Positions 16,517 through 25,622 of a stretch of DNA of 64,000 bases are shown one piece after another (the stretch's first letter is position 1; each line of letters opens with the position of its first letter). The notes beneath the pieces were generated by a model that did no database searches, had not been told where the DNA came from, and worked only from the letters and a program-made list of their open reading frames with translations. Position numbers and translations under genes: made by a program. Origin of the DNA: Pseudonocardia sp. MH-G8 (GTDB lineage: Bacteria > Actinomycetota > Actinomycetes > Mycobacteriales > Pseudonocardiaceae); the NCBI RefSeq assembly GCF_002262885.1, contig NZ_NKYF01000021.1, positions 97,520 to 161,519 on the forward strand, in the 5' to 3' direction.

Positions 16517-17992
16517 TCAGCCCTGCTCGGCGGACAGCGCCCGGCAGGCGAGGTGCAGGGCGAGGCGCGTGTCGGGATCCTCCAGGTCCACGCCGAGCAC
16601 CGAGGAGATCCGGGCCAGCCGGGCGGTGACGGTGTTGCGGTGGACCCCGAGCACCGCCGCCGTCTCCAGGACGTGCGAGCCGCTGTCGAGGTAGGCGAGC
16701 AGCGTCTCGACCAGCGACCCGCCCTGCTCGCGCAGCGGCCGGAGCAGGTCGCGGGCCCGCGGCGCGAAGGCCTCCGTGCGGGTCGTGGCGAGCAGCAGTT
16801 GCGCGGCGCCGAGCTGGTCGACGTGCAGGAAGTGGCCTGTCTGCGGTCTGGCCTGGGCCACGCGAGCCGCGTCGCCTGCCGCCCTGATGCTCGCGACCAT
16901 GCCGAGCGGGCCGGACTCCGCGCTGCCCAGCCCCAGCGACGTCGGCAGCTGGGCGGCGAGCGAGCGCTGCACCTGCCGGAACCGGTGGACCAGGTCGCGG
17001 ACCTCGTCGATCCCGTAGGGGCTGGGCGACGTGCACCACCCCGACCAGCCGTCGACGGTCTCGGCCACGACCGGGTCCAGGCCGTGGCGGTGCAGCACGG
17101 TGACGACGTCCGTGGTCTCCGCGACGACGTCGGCGGTGCCGAGCGCGCGGATGTGGTAGCCGACGTGCCAGCCGTCGATCCGCCAGCCGAGCTCCAGGAT
17201 GCGTCGGCGGAAGGCGCCTGACGGCTCGTCGTCGAGCTGGAGCAGCTCGGACAGCAGACCGGCGCGCAGTCGTGCGTCGCGTTCCAGCTCGACGCGCCGG
17301 ATCGCGGTCCAGCGCTGCAGCGCGCTCGCACCGGCGGTGAGGAGGTCGCGCACCGTCCGTTCGCGTTCGGAGTCGGTCGTGGGCAGGCGCGCGGTGACCC
17401 ACATGGCCGGAGCTGTCGCGTGCGTGGTGACCGGAACCCGGATCAGCCCGGCTCCGTCGCCCGGCGGGCTCGGGGCACCGGCGAGCGCGCGTTCGCTCCC
17501 GTCCTGGACGTTCACGTCCACCCCGGCCAGCGCCGACAGCACCGCCACGACGTCCTCCGGTGACCCGGCCCGGCGCGCGAGATCGCGGTGCGCCGCGAGA
17601 ACCGCTGCGGCCCGCTGCACCTGCGGAGCAGCGATGCACTCCTGGACGGCGAGCGCGGCGGCCAGCACGTCCCGGGTGGTCTCGAGGACGGGGAGCCCCA
17701 GGTGGTCGGCGAGGGCGCTGGTGGGGGCGGCGAGCGACCCGTTGGCCGGCACGACGAGACCGGCGGCGCGCGCCTCGTGGGCGCGGCGCATCAGGACGTC
17801 GGCCCGCCACCCCGCCGCAGCCAGGTCGAAACCCGTGAACAGCAGGGCGTCGGGGGAGAGGGCGGTGCTGTCCACCGCGGAGACCATGCCGACCGAGCCG
17901 GCCCGCCGTCGGCTGCCGTCCGCGCCCGCCACCAGCCGCAGACCCAGCTCCTCGCGGGCGACCAGCGCCGCGACCGTGGGGCCGGGCGTCAT
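16517..17992 (-). CDS. PucR/CdaR-type transcriptional regulator
   Basis: 491 residues. An N-terminal PucR-type sensor domain, a middle GGDEF-like region, and the C-terminal PucR helix-turn-helix seen as SHVLETAAVLGVHRNTVTARL. PucR proteins usually activate purine, hydantoin or amino-acid catabolism in response to a pathway compound. ATG 17992 overlaps the upstream DUF917 stop (ATGA), so the regulator is made with the enzymes. The alternative long frame from 18130 is rejected because it overlaps DUF917. Confidence 0.9.
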   Translation of the reverse strand: MTPGPTVAALVAREELGLRLVAGADGSRRRAGSVGMVSAVDSTALSPDALLFTGFDLAAAGWRADVLMRRAHEARAAGLVVPANGSLAAPTSALADHLGLPVLETTRDVLAAALAVQECIAAPQVQRAAAVLAAHRDLARRAGSPEDVVAVLSALAGVDVNVQDGSERALAGAPSPPGDGAGLIRVPVTTHATAPAMWVTARLPTTDSERERTVRDLLTAGASALQRWTAIRRVELERDARLRAGLLSELLQLDDEPSGAFRRRILELGWRIDGWHVGYHIRALGTADVVAETTDVVTVLHRHGLDPVVAETVDGWSGWCTSPSPYGIDEVRDLVHRFRQVQRSLAAQLPTSLGLGSAESGPLGMVASIRAAGDAARVAQARPQTGHFLHVDQLGAAQLLLATTRTEAFAPRARDLLRPLREQGGSLVETLLAYLDSGSHVLETAAVLGVHRNTVTARLARISSVLGVDLEDPDTRLALHLACRALSAEQG

Positions 17993-19056
17993 CGCAGCTC
18001 CGCCGGTCGGGTCGTCGCGAGCCCGAAGGCGGCGGCATCGACGAGGCGGCGGTGCGCCGGGACGTCCCAGAACGGCGGGGCCGCCCACCGCAGCAGCGCC
18101 ACGTCCGAGCCGACCCGGAGCTCGTCGCACCCGATCACGCGCATCGACCGCGCATCCACGCAGGTGATGATGTCCGGCGTCTCGGCGACGAGCGCTCCGT
18201 CGCGGATGGCCAGCAAGTACTCGTTGGCCAGTTCCAGCCGGAGGACGGAACCGGCGCGGTGGTCGCGCACGAGGGCGTTCCCGCCTGCCGTGGACCTGGC
18301 GACGGCGTCGACCCGCCCGCGGGCGAGCACCGAGGCGGAGGTGGCCTCCGCGAGGACGTCCACGACCGTGGCCGGGTCACCGCGGTGCTCTCGCTCGGCC
18401 TGCTCGAGCGCCCGCCCGAGCGCGAGCGCCCGGCTCAGCGTGGCGGCGACGACGCTGCCGGCGAGCTGCTCGCCTGCGAGCGGTGGCAGGGCGACCGCCG
18501 CCCAGCCACCCATCTCGGGCAGCAGCGAGCGGAGCATGCGTTCCAGCCTGGCCGGGGACGCCGCGTGCAGCAGGGCCGAGCTCCCACTCGGCGACGCGAC
18601 GGCCGCCGCGCCCAGCTCCGTCCCCGCGGCCACCGTCGAGATCTGGTCGAGGCGCGGCAGGGCCCGCCCCATCAGGTCGCAGTCGACCAGGTCGAGGCCG
18701 GTGACGGAGGCCACGAAGCAGCCGATGAGGCCGTTGACCCCCGCGCCTTCGAACGGCATCAGGAAGTCCGGGCGCCGGCCGGACCGCTCACTCATCGCGG
18801 TGATCGCCGCGCTGAACTCGGTGCCCGACAGCAGGACCTCGGTGAGCGCCGAGCTCGATCCCATGATGCCGACGGGGACGACCGAGGAGCCCGCACCGAC
18901 CGCGTCGACCGGGACCAGCGACACCGGTCCGTGCCGGTCGAGAACGCTCCTGAGCAGGTCTCCCACCGCGGGCAGGGGTCCGCCGCCACCCGAGCCGAGC
19001 AGCGCCGTGCCCAGCTCCAGGGCCCGGACATCGGACGCCCCGACGCTGATCGCCAT
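17989..19056 (-). CDS. DUF917 family protein, copy A
   Basis: 355 residues with the DUF917 signature: Gly-rich LLGSGGGGPLP near the start, MGSSSALTE, FEGAGVNGLIGC and DLVDCDLMGRALP. Proteins of this family occur beside HyuA/oxoprolinase-like genes but have no proven reaction. It is shorter and more diverged than the second copy at 19119, from which it is separated by 62 bases, and it is coupled to PucR downstream. Likely a heteromeric partner of copy B, by analogy with two-subunit hydantoinase-type enzymes; inference. Confidence 0.85.
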   Translation of the reverse strand: MAISVGASDVRALELGTALLGSGGGGPLPAVGDLLRSVLDRHGPVSLVPVDAVGAGSSVVPVGIMGSSSALTEVLLSGTEFSAAITAMSERSGRRPDFLMPFEGAGVNGLIGCFVASVTGLDLVDCDLMGRALPRLDQISTVAAGTELGAAAVASPSGSSALLHAASPARLERMLRSLLPEMGGWAAVALPPLAGEQLAGSVVAATLSRALALGRALEQAEREHRGDPATVVDVLAEATSASVLARGRVDAVARSTAGGNALVRDHRAGSVLRLELANEYLLAIRDGALVAETPDIITCVDARSMRVIGCDELRVGSDVALLRWAAPPFWDVPAHRRLVDAAAFGLATTRPAELR

Positions 19057-19118
19057 CTCGGGATCCTAGAGGCGCCGCACGCCCGGCATCCGCGTACGAG
19101 CGCGCTCGAGAGCGAGCG

Positions 19119-20225
19119 TCAGCCGACGGGGAGGCGTTCCTCGAGAGGGACGAAGTCGTCGGTCAGGCCGAACGCCGCGGGGCCGAAAGCGCCCAACGCC
19201 GCCTCCGTGCGCATGACCGGCGGAGCGGCGATGCCGATGACCGCGACCCGCTGTCCGTAGCGCATGGCCTCGGTCGTGATCGCCTCGCCGGACTCGATGT
19301 CGAGGACGCAGATCAGGTCGGGCACCGTGCACAGCATGCGCCCGTCCCGGGTCGCGGTCAGGTGCTCGTTCTGGAAGACGATCTCCAGGCGCGAGTCCTC
19401 CCCGAACGCGGAGACCGTCGCCCGGCCCCGGACGAACCCCCCGTCCGTGAGGCGTTCGACGTCGATCACCTTGCCACGGAACAGCACCCGCAGGTGCTCG
19501 TAGTCGGTCGCGGCGATGGTCTCGGCGAGGGCGTCCATCGGGTCGCGGTGCTCGGCGCGCGCCTCGCGCAACGCACGCCCGATCCGCATCGCCACCGTCA
19601 GGCTGCCCCGGACCGCGGTGTCCTTGACCTGCTTGCCCGTCATGGTGAACTCGGTGATCTGCGCGGCGCCCCCCAGCCGCATGGTCACCCCGCGGGCGAG
19701 CCACTCCATCCGGTGGTTGTCCGGGCCGGTGTCGATGATGATGCTCTCCCCGGCGACGCCGGCGAGCGACATCGGCGAGCCCGGTACGCCGTAGGCCGCG
19801 AAGGTCTTCATCTGCAGTTCGGGGAACGCGCGTCCCATCCCGTCGCCGTCGATCACCGGCAGGCCGATCTGCGCCGCGATGAGCAGCGGCACCATCGAGT
19901 TCATCCCGCCGACCTCGACCGGGATCACGGCGTCGGCCGTGCGGCCGAGGTGCCGCTCGATGGCGCGCAGAGCGGCCACCGGCGCCTCGACGCTGGGGAT
20001 CTTCTCGTTGCTGATCGTCGGCGCGCCCATCCCGGCGACGGGGACGACGAACGCGTCGTCGGGCACCTCGTCGACCGTCAGGACGGTCACCTCACCCGGC
20101 CCGCCGGACAGCGCGTGGGCGACCATCGCCCGGCCGAGGCGCGGGTCGCCGCCACCGCCGGTGCCGAGCACGGCCGCCCCCCGGGCGAGGTCCGGCAGCT
20201 CGTCCCGCGTGATCACGAAGCTCAT
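19119..20225 (-). CDS. DUF917 family protein, copy B
   Basis: 368 residues; VLGTGGGGDPRLG at the N-terminus, VAGMGAPTISNEK, VEVGGMNSMVPL and VIDGDGMGRAFPE are diagnostic of DUF917. Follows HyuA after 18 bases, so the order is hyuA-DUF917-DUF917-pucR in one transcript. The GDGMGRAFPE motif is the most conserved part and may hold a metal or nucleotide. No reaction is known; most likely it works with HyuA on an N-cyclic or N-carboxylated intermediate (inference). Confidence 0.9.
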   Translation of the reverse strand: MSFVITRDELPDLARGAAVLGTGGGGDPRLGRAMVAHALSGGPGEVTVLTVDEVPDDAFVVPVAGMGAPTISNEKIPSVEAPVAALRAIERHLGRTADAVIPVEVGGMNSMVPLLIAAQIGLPVIDGDGMGRAFPELQMKTFAAYGVPGSPMSLAGVAGESIIIDTGPDNHRMEWLARGVTMRLGGAAQITEFTMTGKQVKDTAVRGSLTVAMRIGRALREARAEHRDPMDALAETIAATDYEHLRVLFRGKVIDVERLTDGGFVRGRATVSAFGEDSRLEIVFQNEHLTATRDGRMLCTVPDLICVLDIESGEAITTEAMRYGQRVAVIGIAAPPVMRTEAALGAFGPAAFGLTDDFVPLEERLPVG

Positions 20226-20243
20226 CTGGAAGTCCTCTCCGGC

Positions 20244-21788
20244 TCAGGCCGTGTGCAGCGTGCCGACGGCCTTGACGTGGACCCGGGTCGCGTTGCCGGG
20301 CAGGTACGCCAGCGGGACCTCGTCCACCTCGACGATCTCCACGGTGGACGGGGCCGCGCCCGCCGCGATGGCGCGCTCGACAGCGAGGTTGCGCGCGTCG
20401 TCGAGCACCGAGTCGCGTGCTCCGGGTGCGACGGAGTAGACGCGGTCGATCTCGCCGCTGACCTGCGCGATGGCCGCACCGACGGCGTTGGCAGTGGCGA
20501 AGTGGTCGGGACGGCTGATCGTGGTGCCGTCCACGCTCTCTGGGAGCAGGATCGAGCCGCCGCCCACCGCGACGATCGGCAGCGGATCCGCCCCGGTCCG
20601 CATCCGGTCGACCGCGTCGAGGACCTCGGCGCTGATGTGGTCGAGCACGGTGGCGACGAGGGAGCGGTCGAGCCCGGCGACCCGGGAGGCGTCACCGATC
20701 TCGGCCCGCCCTGCGGCGACCGCGATGTCGGTGGCGGTGAGCGTGGAGCCGCCGAACACCAGGGCGTCGTGGGCCAGGCGGTAGCCCACCGACGTGGGGC
20801 CCAGCGGCGGCGTCGCCCCCGGGGCGTGGACGTGGCTGCCCCCGCCGATGCCGACCGAGAGCACGTCGGGCATCCGGAAGTTGGTGCGCACGCCGGCGAC
20901 GCTGACGTCGATGTTGGACTCGCGCGGGAAGCCGCCGCGCAGAACCCCGATGTCGGTCGTCGTACCGCCGATGTCGACGACCGCGCAAGTGGTCTGCCCC
21001 GACAGGAACGCCGCTCCCCGCATCGAGTTGGTCGGCCCCGAGGCGAAGGTGGCCACCGGGTACCGGCGGGCGTAGTCGACGTCCATCACGGTGCCGTCGT
21101 TCTGGCTCAGGTACAGGGGCGCGTCGATGCCCTCCGCCCGGATCGCGGACTCGAGCCCGTCGACGACCTGTCGGGCGAGCAGCCGGAGTGCGGCGTTGAT
21201 GATCGTCGCGTTCTCCCGCTCGATCAGCCCGACCCGGCCGATCTCGTGCGAGAGCGACACCTCCAGCTCGGGCAGCTGCCCGACCAGGATCTCGGCCGCG
21301 CGCCGCTCGAACTCGTCCGTGACGGGGGAGAAGACGGAGGTGATGGCGACGCTCCGGATGCCGTGCTCCCCGAGGTCGTCGGCGACGGCCTTCAGTTCGG
21401 CCTCGTCGAGTTCACTGATCACGCGGCCGTCGAACTCGTGCCCGCCGTGGCACAGGTACTGCCGGCCGCTGATCGCCGCCACCAGGCTGTCCGGCCACTC
21501 GGTCATCGGCGGCAGGGCGCTCGTCGCGGGCAACCCCAACCGGACGGCGGCGGTCGGCGCGAGCCGTCGGTGTTCGACCAGCGCGTTGATGAAGTGCGTG
21601 GTCCCGATCATCGTCGCGGCGATCTCACCGGCGTCGAAGTGCCGCTGCGCCCGGAGCAGGCCCAGCGCCTCGGAGATCCCGTCAGTCACGTTGTGTGCCG
21701 TCGCCGTCTTCACGGCCGCGAGGACCCGGTCGTGGTCCATGAGTACGGCGTCGGTGTTGGTACCGCCGACATCGATGCCGATGCGCAA
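20244..21788 (-). CDS. Hydantoinase/oxoprolinase subunit A (HyuA-like)
   Basis: 514 residues, the length of stand-alone HyuA subunits. Starts with the actin-fold phosphate motif RIGIDVGGTNTDAVL and has a second one in AVVDIGGTTTDIGVL, plus GIGGGSHVH. HyuA enzymes use ATP to open a lactam or hydantoin ring. TTG at 21788 is chosen because AGGAGG is six bases upstream and because it places the phosphate loop at residue 7-10; no ATG fits. No HyuB subunit is present in the window, and two DUF917 genes follow instead. Confidence 0.9.
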   Translation of the reverse strand: MRIGIDVGGTNTDAVLMDHDRVLAAVKTATAHNVTDGISEALGLLRAQRHFDAGEIAATMIGTTHFINALVEHRRLAPTAAVRLGLPATSALPPMTEWPDSLVAAISGRQYLCHGGHEFDGRVISELDEAELKAVADDLGEHGIRSVAITSVFSPVTDEFERRAAEILVGQLPELEVSLSHEIGRVGLIERENATIINAALRLLARQVVDGLESAIRAEGIDAPLYLSQNDGTVMDVDYARRYPVATFASGPTNSMRGAAFLSGQTTCAVVDIGGTTTDIGVLRGGFPRESNIDVSVAGVRTNFRMPDVLSVGIGGGSHVHAPGATPPLGPTSVGYRLAHDALVFGGSTLTATDIAVAAGRAEIGDASRVAGLDRSLVATVLDHISAEVLDAVDRMRTGADPLPIVAVGGGSILLPESVDGTTISRPDHFATANAVGAAIAQVSGEIDRVYSVAPGARDSVLDDARNLAVERAIAAGAAPSTVEIVEVDEVPLAYLPGNATRVHVKAVGTLHTA

Positions 21789-21987
21789 TCGGGCCCTCCT
21801 CGCAGATCGTCGCCGGTGCGTCCACGCCGGCCGGCCTGGTCGCACGCTATGCGAGGGGGCGAGGAGCGTCACCGTGCAACAGGCCCGGTCCCCGGGGGCA
21901 GGCCAGTGCCGCCTGCACAGCCCGGGCACTCGGGGGAGCCGGGAGCGGGGCCCTTCGGTGATCTCGTCCCGCCCCGACCTCCGCCGC

Positions 21988-23034
21988 TCAGGACGGGCGG
22001 ACCACGACCTTGCCGATGTGTTCGCCCTCTTCGATGATCCGGTGTGCCTCGGCGATCTCCTCGAAGGGGAGCGCCGCGTGCACCAGGGGACTGGCCCCCG
22101 TGCGGAACATGAACTCCATCGCCCGCTGGAAATCGTCCCAGCCACCGAACGGGCCTCCGATGATCTGCCGGTGCGACTGGTAGAGCTCGCGGATGCTGAC
22201 GTCGGGGGTGTCCCCGCCGGTGGCACCGCACACGACGAGCCGCCCGCCCTGGGCGAGCGAGCGGATCGAGTCGCGCCAGGTGGGTGCGCCGACCGAATCC
22301 ACCACCACGTCCACGCCCTCGGCGTCGGTGGCGGCCAGCACCTCCTTGCACCAGCCCGGCGCCGCGCCGTCGATCACCTGGTGGACGAACGGCAGCTCGG
22401 CCAGCCGGCGCGCCTTCTCCGGGTCCCGGGTCGTCGCCAGCACCTGCGCGCCGCTGTGAGCGGCGATCTGCATCGCGGCGATCGCCACGCCGCCGCTGGC
22501 GCCGACCACGAGGACCCGTTCGCCCGGCCGCAGCCGGCCTGCGGTGACCAGCATCGTCCACGAGGTGGTGTAGCCGACCGGGGCGGCGGCCGCCTCCTCG
22601 AACGTCACGTCGTCGGGGATGCGCAGCACGTCCGTCGCCGGCACGGCGACGAGCTCGCACTGCGTGCCCCAGGCGTCCTCGCCGCGGATGCCGTAGTGAG
22701 CGCAGCGGCTGTGCTGGCCTCTCCGGCAGTACTTGCACCTCCCGCAGTGGAGCCCGGGGTAGAGCACGACCCGGTCGCCGACGGCCAGGTCCGTGTCGGC
22801 GGTGCCGACGTCGACGACCGTGCCTGCGCCCTCCGCGCCCAGCACGTGGGGCAGCGCGCGCGGTTGGCGCACCCCGGGTCCGGTGAGCCCCTGCCGGATG
22901 AAGGTGTCCATCCGGTTGAGCGCCGCCGCGGCGATCCGGACGACGACCTCGCCGGGGGCGGGTTCCGGGTCGGCCACCTCGGTGACCGCGAGCTGCTCAC
23001 GGCCGCCGTAGGCGGCGATCGTCACTGCGCGCAC
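21988..23034 (-). CDS. Zinc-containing alcohol dehydrogenase (MDR family)
   Basis: 348 residues. MDR pattern: HVLGAEGAGTV, structural-zinc cysteines in CGRCKYCRRGQHSRC, and the Rossmann turn VVGASGGVA. The usual catalytic-zinc Cys position reads Asn-Arg-Met-Asp (LNRMDTFIRQG), so it belongs to the quinone-reductase-like branch with a kept structural zinc site. GTG 23034. It follows the second M19 dipeptidase by 49 bases; a 199-base gap separates it from HyuA, so HyuA may have its own promoter. Confidence 0.87.
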   Translation of the reverse strand: MRAVTIAAYGGREQLAVTEVADPEPAPGEVVVRIAAAALNRMDTFIRQGLTGPGVRQPRALPHVLGAEGAGTVVDVGTADTDLAVGDRVVLYPGLHCGRCKYCRRGQHSRCAHYGIRGEDAWGTQCELVAVPATDVLRIPDDVTFEEAAAAPVGYTTSWTMLVTAGRLRPGERVLVVGASGGVAIAAMQIAAHSGAQVLATTRDPEKARRLAELPFVHQVIDGAAPGWCKEVLAATDAEGVDVVVDSVGAPTWRDSIRSLAQGGRLVVCGATGGDTPDVSIRELYQSHRQIIGGPFGGWDDFQRAMEFMFRTGASPLVHAALPFEEIAEAHRIIEEGEHIGKVVVRPS

Positions 23035-23083
23035 GGGCTGCTCCGACGGTCCGGACCGGCTGCCGCGATGCGGTGAGCCGCGC

Positions 23084-24307
23084 TCACCAGATCTCCTGCA
23101 GCACCCGCATGATGTTGCCGCCGATGACCTTGGTGATGTCCTCGTCGCTGTAGCCGTGCTTGACCAGCCAGCCGATGATGTTGGGGAAGCACTCCGTCGG
23201 GTTCTCCAGGCCCGCGACGTAGGGCACCTGCTCGTACCGCGGCCCGCGGTGGGCGTCGTGCACGCCGAGGTTGGACGCGAAGATCCGGTGCAGCCCGACG
23301 TGGTCGCCGTAGAGCGTGTCCGGGCCGAACGCCACGTGGTCGATCCCCATCAGCTCCACGCAGTACGTGAAGTGGTCCATGACCGACTCGATGGAGTGCA
23401 GCGGGTGGTCGTGGGAGAGCGTGGTGTGCGGGGCCGCCTCCAGGCCCAGCACGCCACCCTGCTCCGCGCAGGCCTTGAGCACCTCGTCCGGCTTCATCCG
23501 CGGGGTGTCCCAGACGCCGCGCGCCCCCGCGTGCGTGATCAACACCGGCTTCTCGGAGGCCTCGAACGTGTCCAGGCAGGTCCGGTCGCCGGAGTGGGAG
23601 ACGTCGATCGCGATCCCGAGCTTGTTCATCCGCTCGACCGCGCGGCGGCCGAACACCGTCAGGCCGCCGTCCCCGGCCTCCTTCAGCCCCGACCCCAGGG
23701 TGTTGGCCTCCGAGTAGGCGATGCCCATCTGGCGGACGCCCATGCCGTACAGGATGTCGATGCGGTCGACCTCGTTCTCGATCGGCGTGGACGCCTCCAG
23801 GCACAGCACGAGACCGAGCCCGCCCGTCTCGTGGGCGTCGAGGATGTCGTCGACGCCGTGGACGACCCGGACATAGTCCTGGTGCGCGATGTCGGAGAGC
23901 CGCATCCCGATGTCGTAGGTGATGTCGCTCCACTTCCAGCCGCACTGGCTGGTGACGCACGCGGTGCCGTCCATCAGGTTGTCGAAGACGGCGGTCATGC
24001 CGGAGCGGGACAGGCCCAGGTAGCCCGTGTGCTCGCGGCCGGTGCGGATGTAGTCCCGGATCTGGGAGATGTCGCGCGGGAACACCTGCGGGTGGTCGTG
24101 GAGGCTGATGACGACGTTGTCGTCGAGGAGGCGGCGGGCGCGCTCCTCCTCCTCGGTGGTGAGGCCGAGGTCGTAGGCGGGCACGCGGTCGAGCTCGTCG
24201 TCCAGGTCGAACTCGACGTAGTCCGCGCCCGGAGTGAGGTAGGAGTACGACTTGTAGCCGGTGTACCGGGTCTGCCGGGCCGTGCTGCGAGTTGCCTCGG
24301 TGGTCAC
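23084..24307 (-). CDS. M19 membrane-dipeptidase family protein, copy 2
   Basis: 407 residues, closely similar along its whole length to the copy at 9155: RYTGYKSYSYL at the N-terminus, LEASTPIENEVDRIDIL, IDVSHSGDRT, LITHAGARGVWDTPRM and GLEAAPHTTLSHDHP. It has the same HxH (LHDHP) in place of HxD. No signal peptide is visible. GTG 24307 follows GAGAGGAG. Located 42 bases downstream of the second double Lrp gene. The conserved extension and shared HxH indicate a distinct M19 subfamily rather than a generic dipeptidase. Confidence 0.9.
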   Translation of the reverse strand: MTTEATRSTARQTRYTGYKSYSYLTPGADYVEFDLDDELDRVPAYDLGLTTEEEERARRLLDDNVVISLHDHPQVFPRDISQIRDYIRTGREHTGYLGLSRSGMTAVFDNLMDGTACVTSQCGWKWSDITYDIGMRLSDIAHQDYVRVVHGVDDILDAHETGGLGLVLCLEASTPIENEVDRIDILYGMGVRQMGIAYSEANTLGSGLKEAGDGGLTVFGRRAVERMNKLGIAIDVSHSGDRTCLDTFEASEKPVLITHAGARGVWDTPRMKPDEVLKACAEQGGVLGLEAAPHTTLSHDHPLHSIESVMDHFTYCVELMGIDHVAFGPDTLYGDHVGLHRIFASNLGVHDAHRGPRYEQVPYVAGLENPTECFPNIIGWLVKHGYSDEDITKVIGGNIMRVLQEIW

Positions 24308-24349
24308 GAAGACTCCTCTCGTCGATGGGTGGTGCCCGGGTGGTCCCGC

Positions 24350-25426
24350 TCAGAGCAGGCGCGCCTCCGGCACGCCGTAGCGGGTGGAGACGTTGACGTA
24401 GGCGCGTTTCACGGTGTGCAGCTCGGTGCCGATCTCCACGCGGTTGACGCCCTCGAGGCTGCCGAGGACCTCGGTGTTGAAGCGGTAGAGGTCCTCGTGG
24501 TCGCGCAGCACCACTTCGCACGCCAGGTCGCTGTAGCCGGCGGTGGCCGAGACGTAGCGGACCTCGGGGTGCGTGGCGAGCTCCCGGGCGATCCGGTCCA
24601 GGCAACCGAGGTCGACGCCGAGCCAGACGAACAGCTCCCAGTGGTAGCCGAGCAGCTCGGAGTCGATGAGCGTGCCGAACCGTAGGCAGCCGCTCGCGGT
24701 GAGTTGCTCCAGGCGCCGCCGCGCCATCGACTCGCTGACGGCGAGCCGTTCGGCGAGGTCCGTGACACTGCTCCGCCCGTCCGCGGTGAGGAGCTGGATC
24801 AGCCTCAGGTCGATGTCGTCGAGCTCGGGCGGCGAGGCCGTCTCCGGTGGCCGGTCGAGCAGCGCGGCGGCGTCGCCGAGCAGGGTGCGGCCCCAGTCGT
24901 AGGAGGTCTTGAAGGTGCGCACGACGTTCTCGGTGGTGGTCCGCACGATCCCCGGAACGGTGTTCAGCTCCTCGACGAGGACGGCGGTGAGGTGGGCCCT
25001 CGACGGCACGATCAACTCGACGACCAGGTCGTACCCGCCGCCGAGGAGCGCGACGAACCGCACGTCGGGCCGGGCGGCGAGGGTGCGGGCGACGGCGCCG
25101 GCAGCGCCGACCGCACACTCGATCTGGAGCAGGACCGGGTAGCCCAGGCCGCACAGCAACGGATCGGCCGCCGCGAAGACGCGCAGGACGCCCTGCTTGA
25201 TCATCCGGTTGGCGCGCCGTGAGACGGCCGATTCCGACGCTCCCACGACGTTCGCCACCTGCTGCCAGGTGGCTCGGCCGTTGATCTGGAGAGCCGCGAC
25301 GATCCGCCGGTCGAGATCGCTCAGGGGAACCGCTGCCTCAGCGCCGGTCAGGGCTGTCGCTGCGGCCGGGATGACTGGTTTCGGCCTCACGAAGCCGAGA
25401 GTCGCAGAGGTCCACCCCGGTCGCAA
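24350..25426 (-). CDS. Double Lrp/AsnC-type regulator, copy 2
   Basis: 358 residues, again two HTH-plus-ligand units: WQQVANVVGASESAVSRRANR then SVTDLAERLAVSESMARRRL, each followed by an AsnC domain, the second with SATAGYSDLACEVVL. Similar layout to the protein at 10539. Start uncertain: TTG 25426 gives the longest frame, GTG 25390 is also possible; neither has a strong ribosome site. It leads a transcript with the M19 gene and is divergent from the CapA gene. Confidence 0.88.
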   Translation of the reverse strand: MRPGWTSATLGFVRPKPVIPAAATALTGAEAAVPLSDLDRRIVAALQINGRATWQQVANVVGASESAVSRRANRMIKQGVLRVFAAADPLLCGLGYPVLLQIECAVGAAGAVARTLAARPDVRFVALLGGGYDLVVELIVPSRAHLTAVLVEELNTVPGIVRTTTENVVRTFKTSYDWGRTLLGDAAALLDRPPETASPPELDDIDLRLIQLLTADGRSSVTDLAERLAVSESMARRRLEQLTASGCLRFGTLIDSELLGYHWELFVWLGVDLGCLDRIARELATHPEVRYVSATAGYSDLACEVVLRDHEDLYRFNTEVLGSLEGVNRVEIGTELHTVKRAYVNVSTRYGVPEARLL

Positions 25427-25622
25427 GCAATCGGGACGAGAACGGATGACGCGGCGCTAATGTGGCCACTATCGGCCAAGATCATGCAGAGATGGCGCGT
25501 GTCCGACGGATTCTCCCGATCTCTCTTGTCGAAAGGCTGAATTTCTGCGACAGTTGCCGCCACTCCTCCGTGATCCACAGCACTCGCCTGTTGTGCCTCA
25601 TCGCTCGGAAGGAGGTGCGGTG

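Noticed and set aside
19362..22037. 891-codon plus-strand open frame
   Set aside because: Fully antisense to DUF917 and HyuA genes; typical high-GC shadow with Arg/Asp/Val-rich composition.
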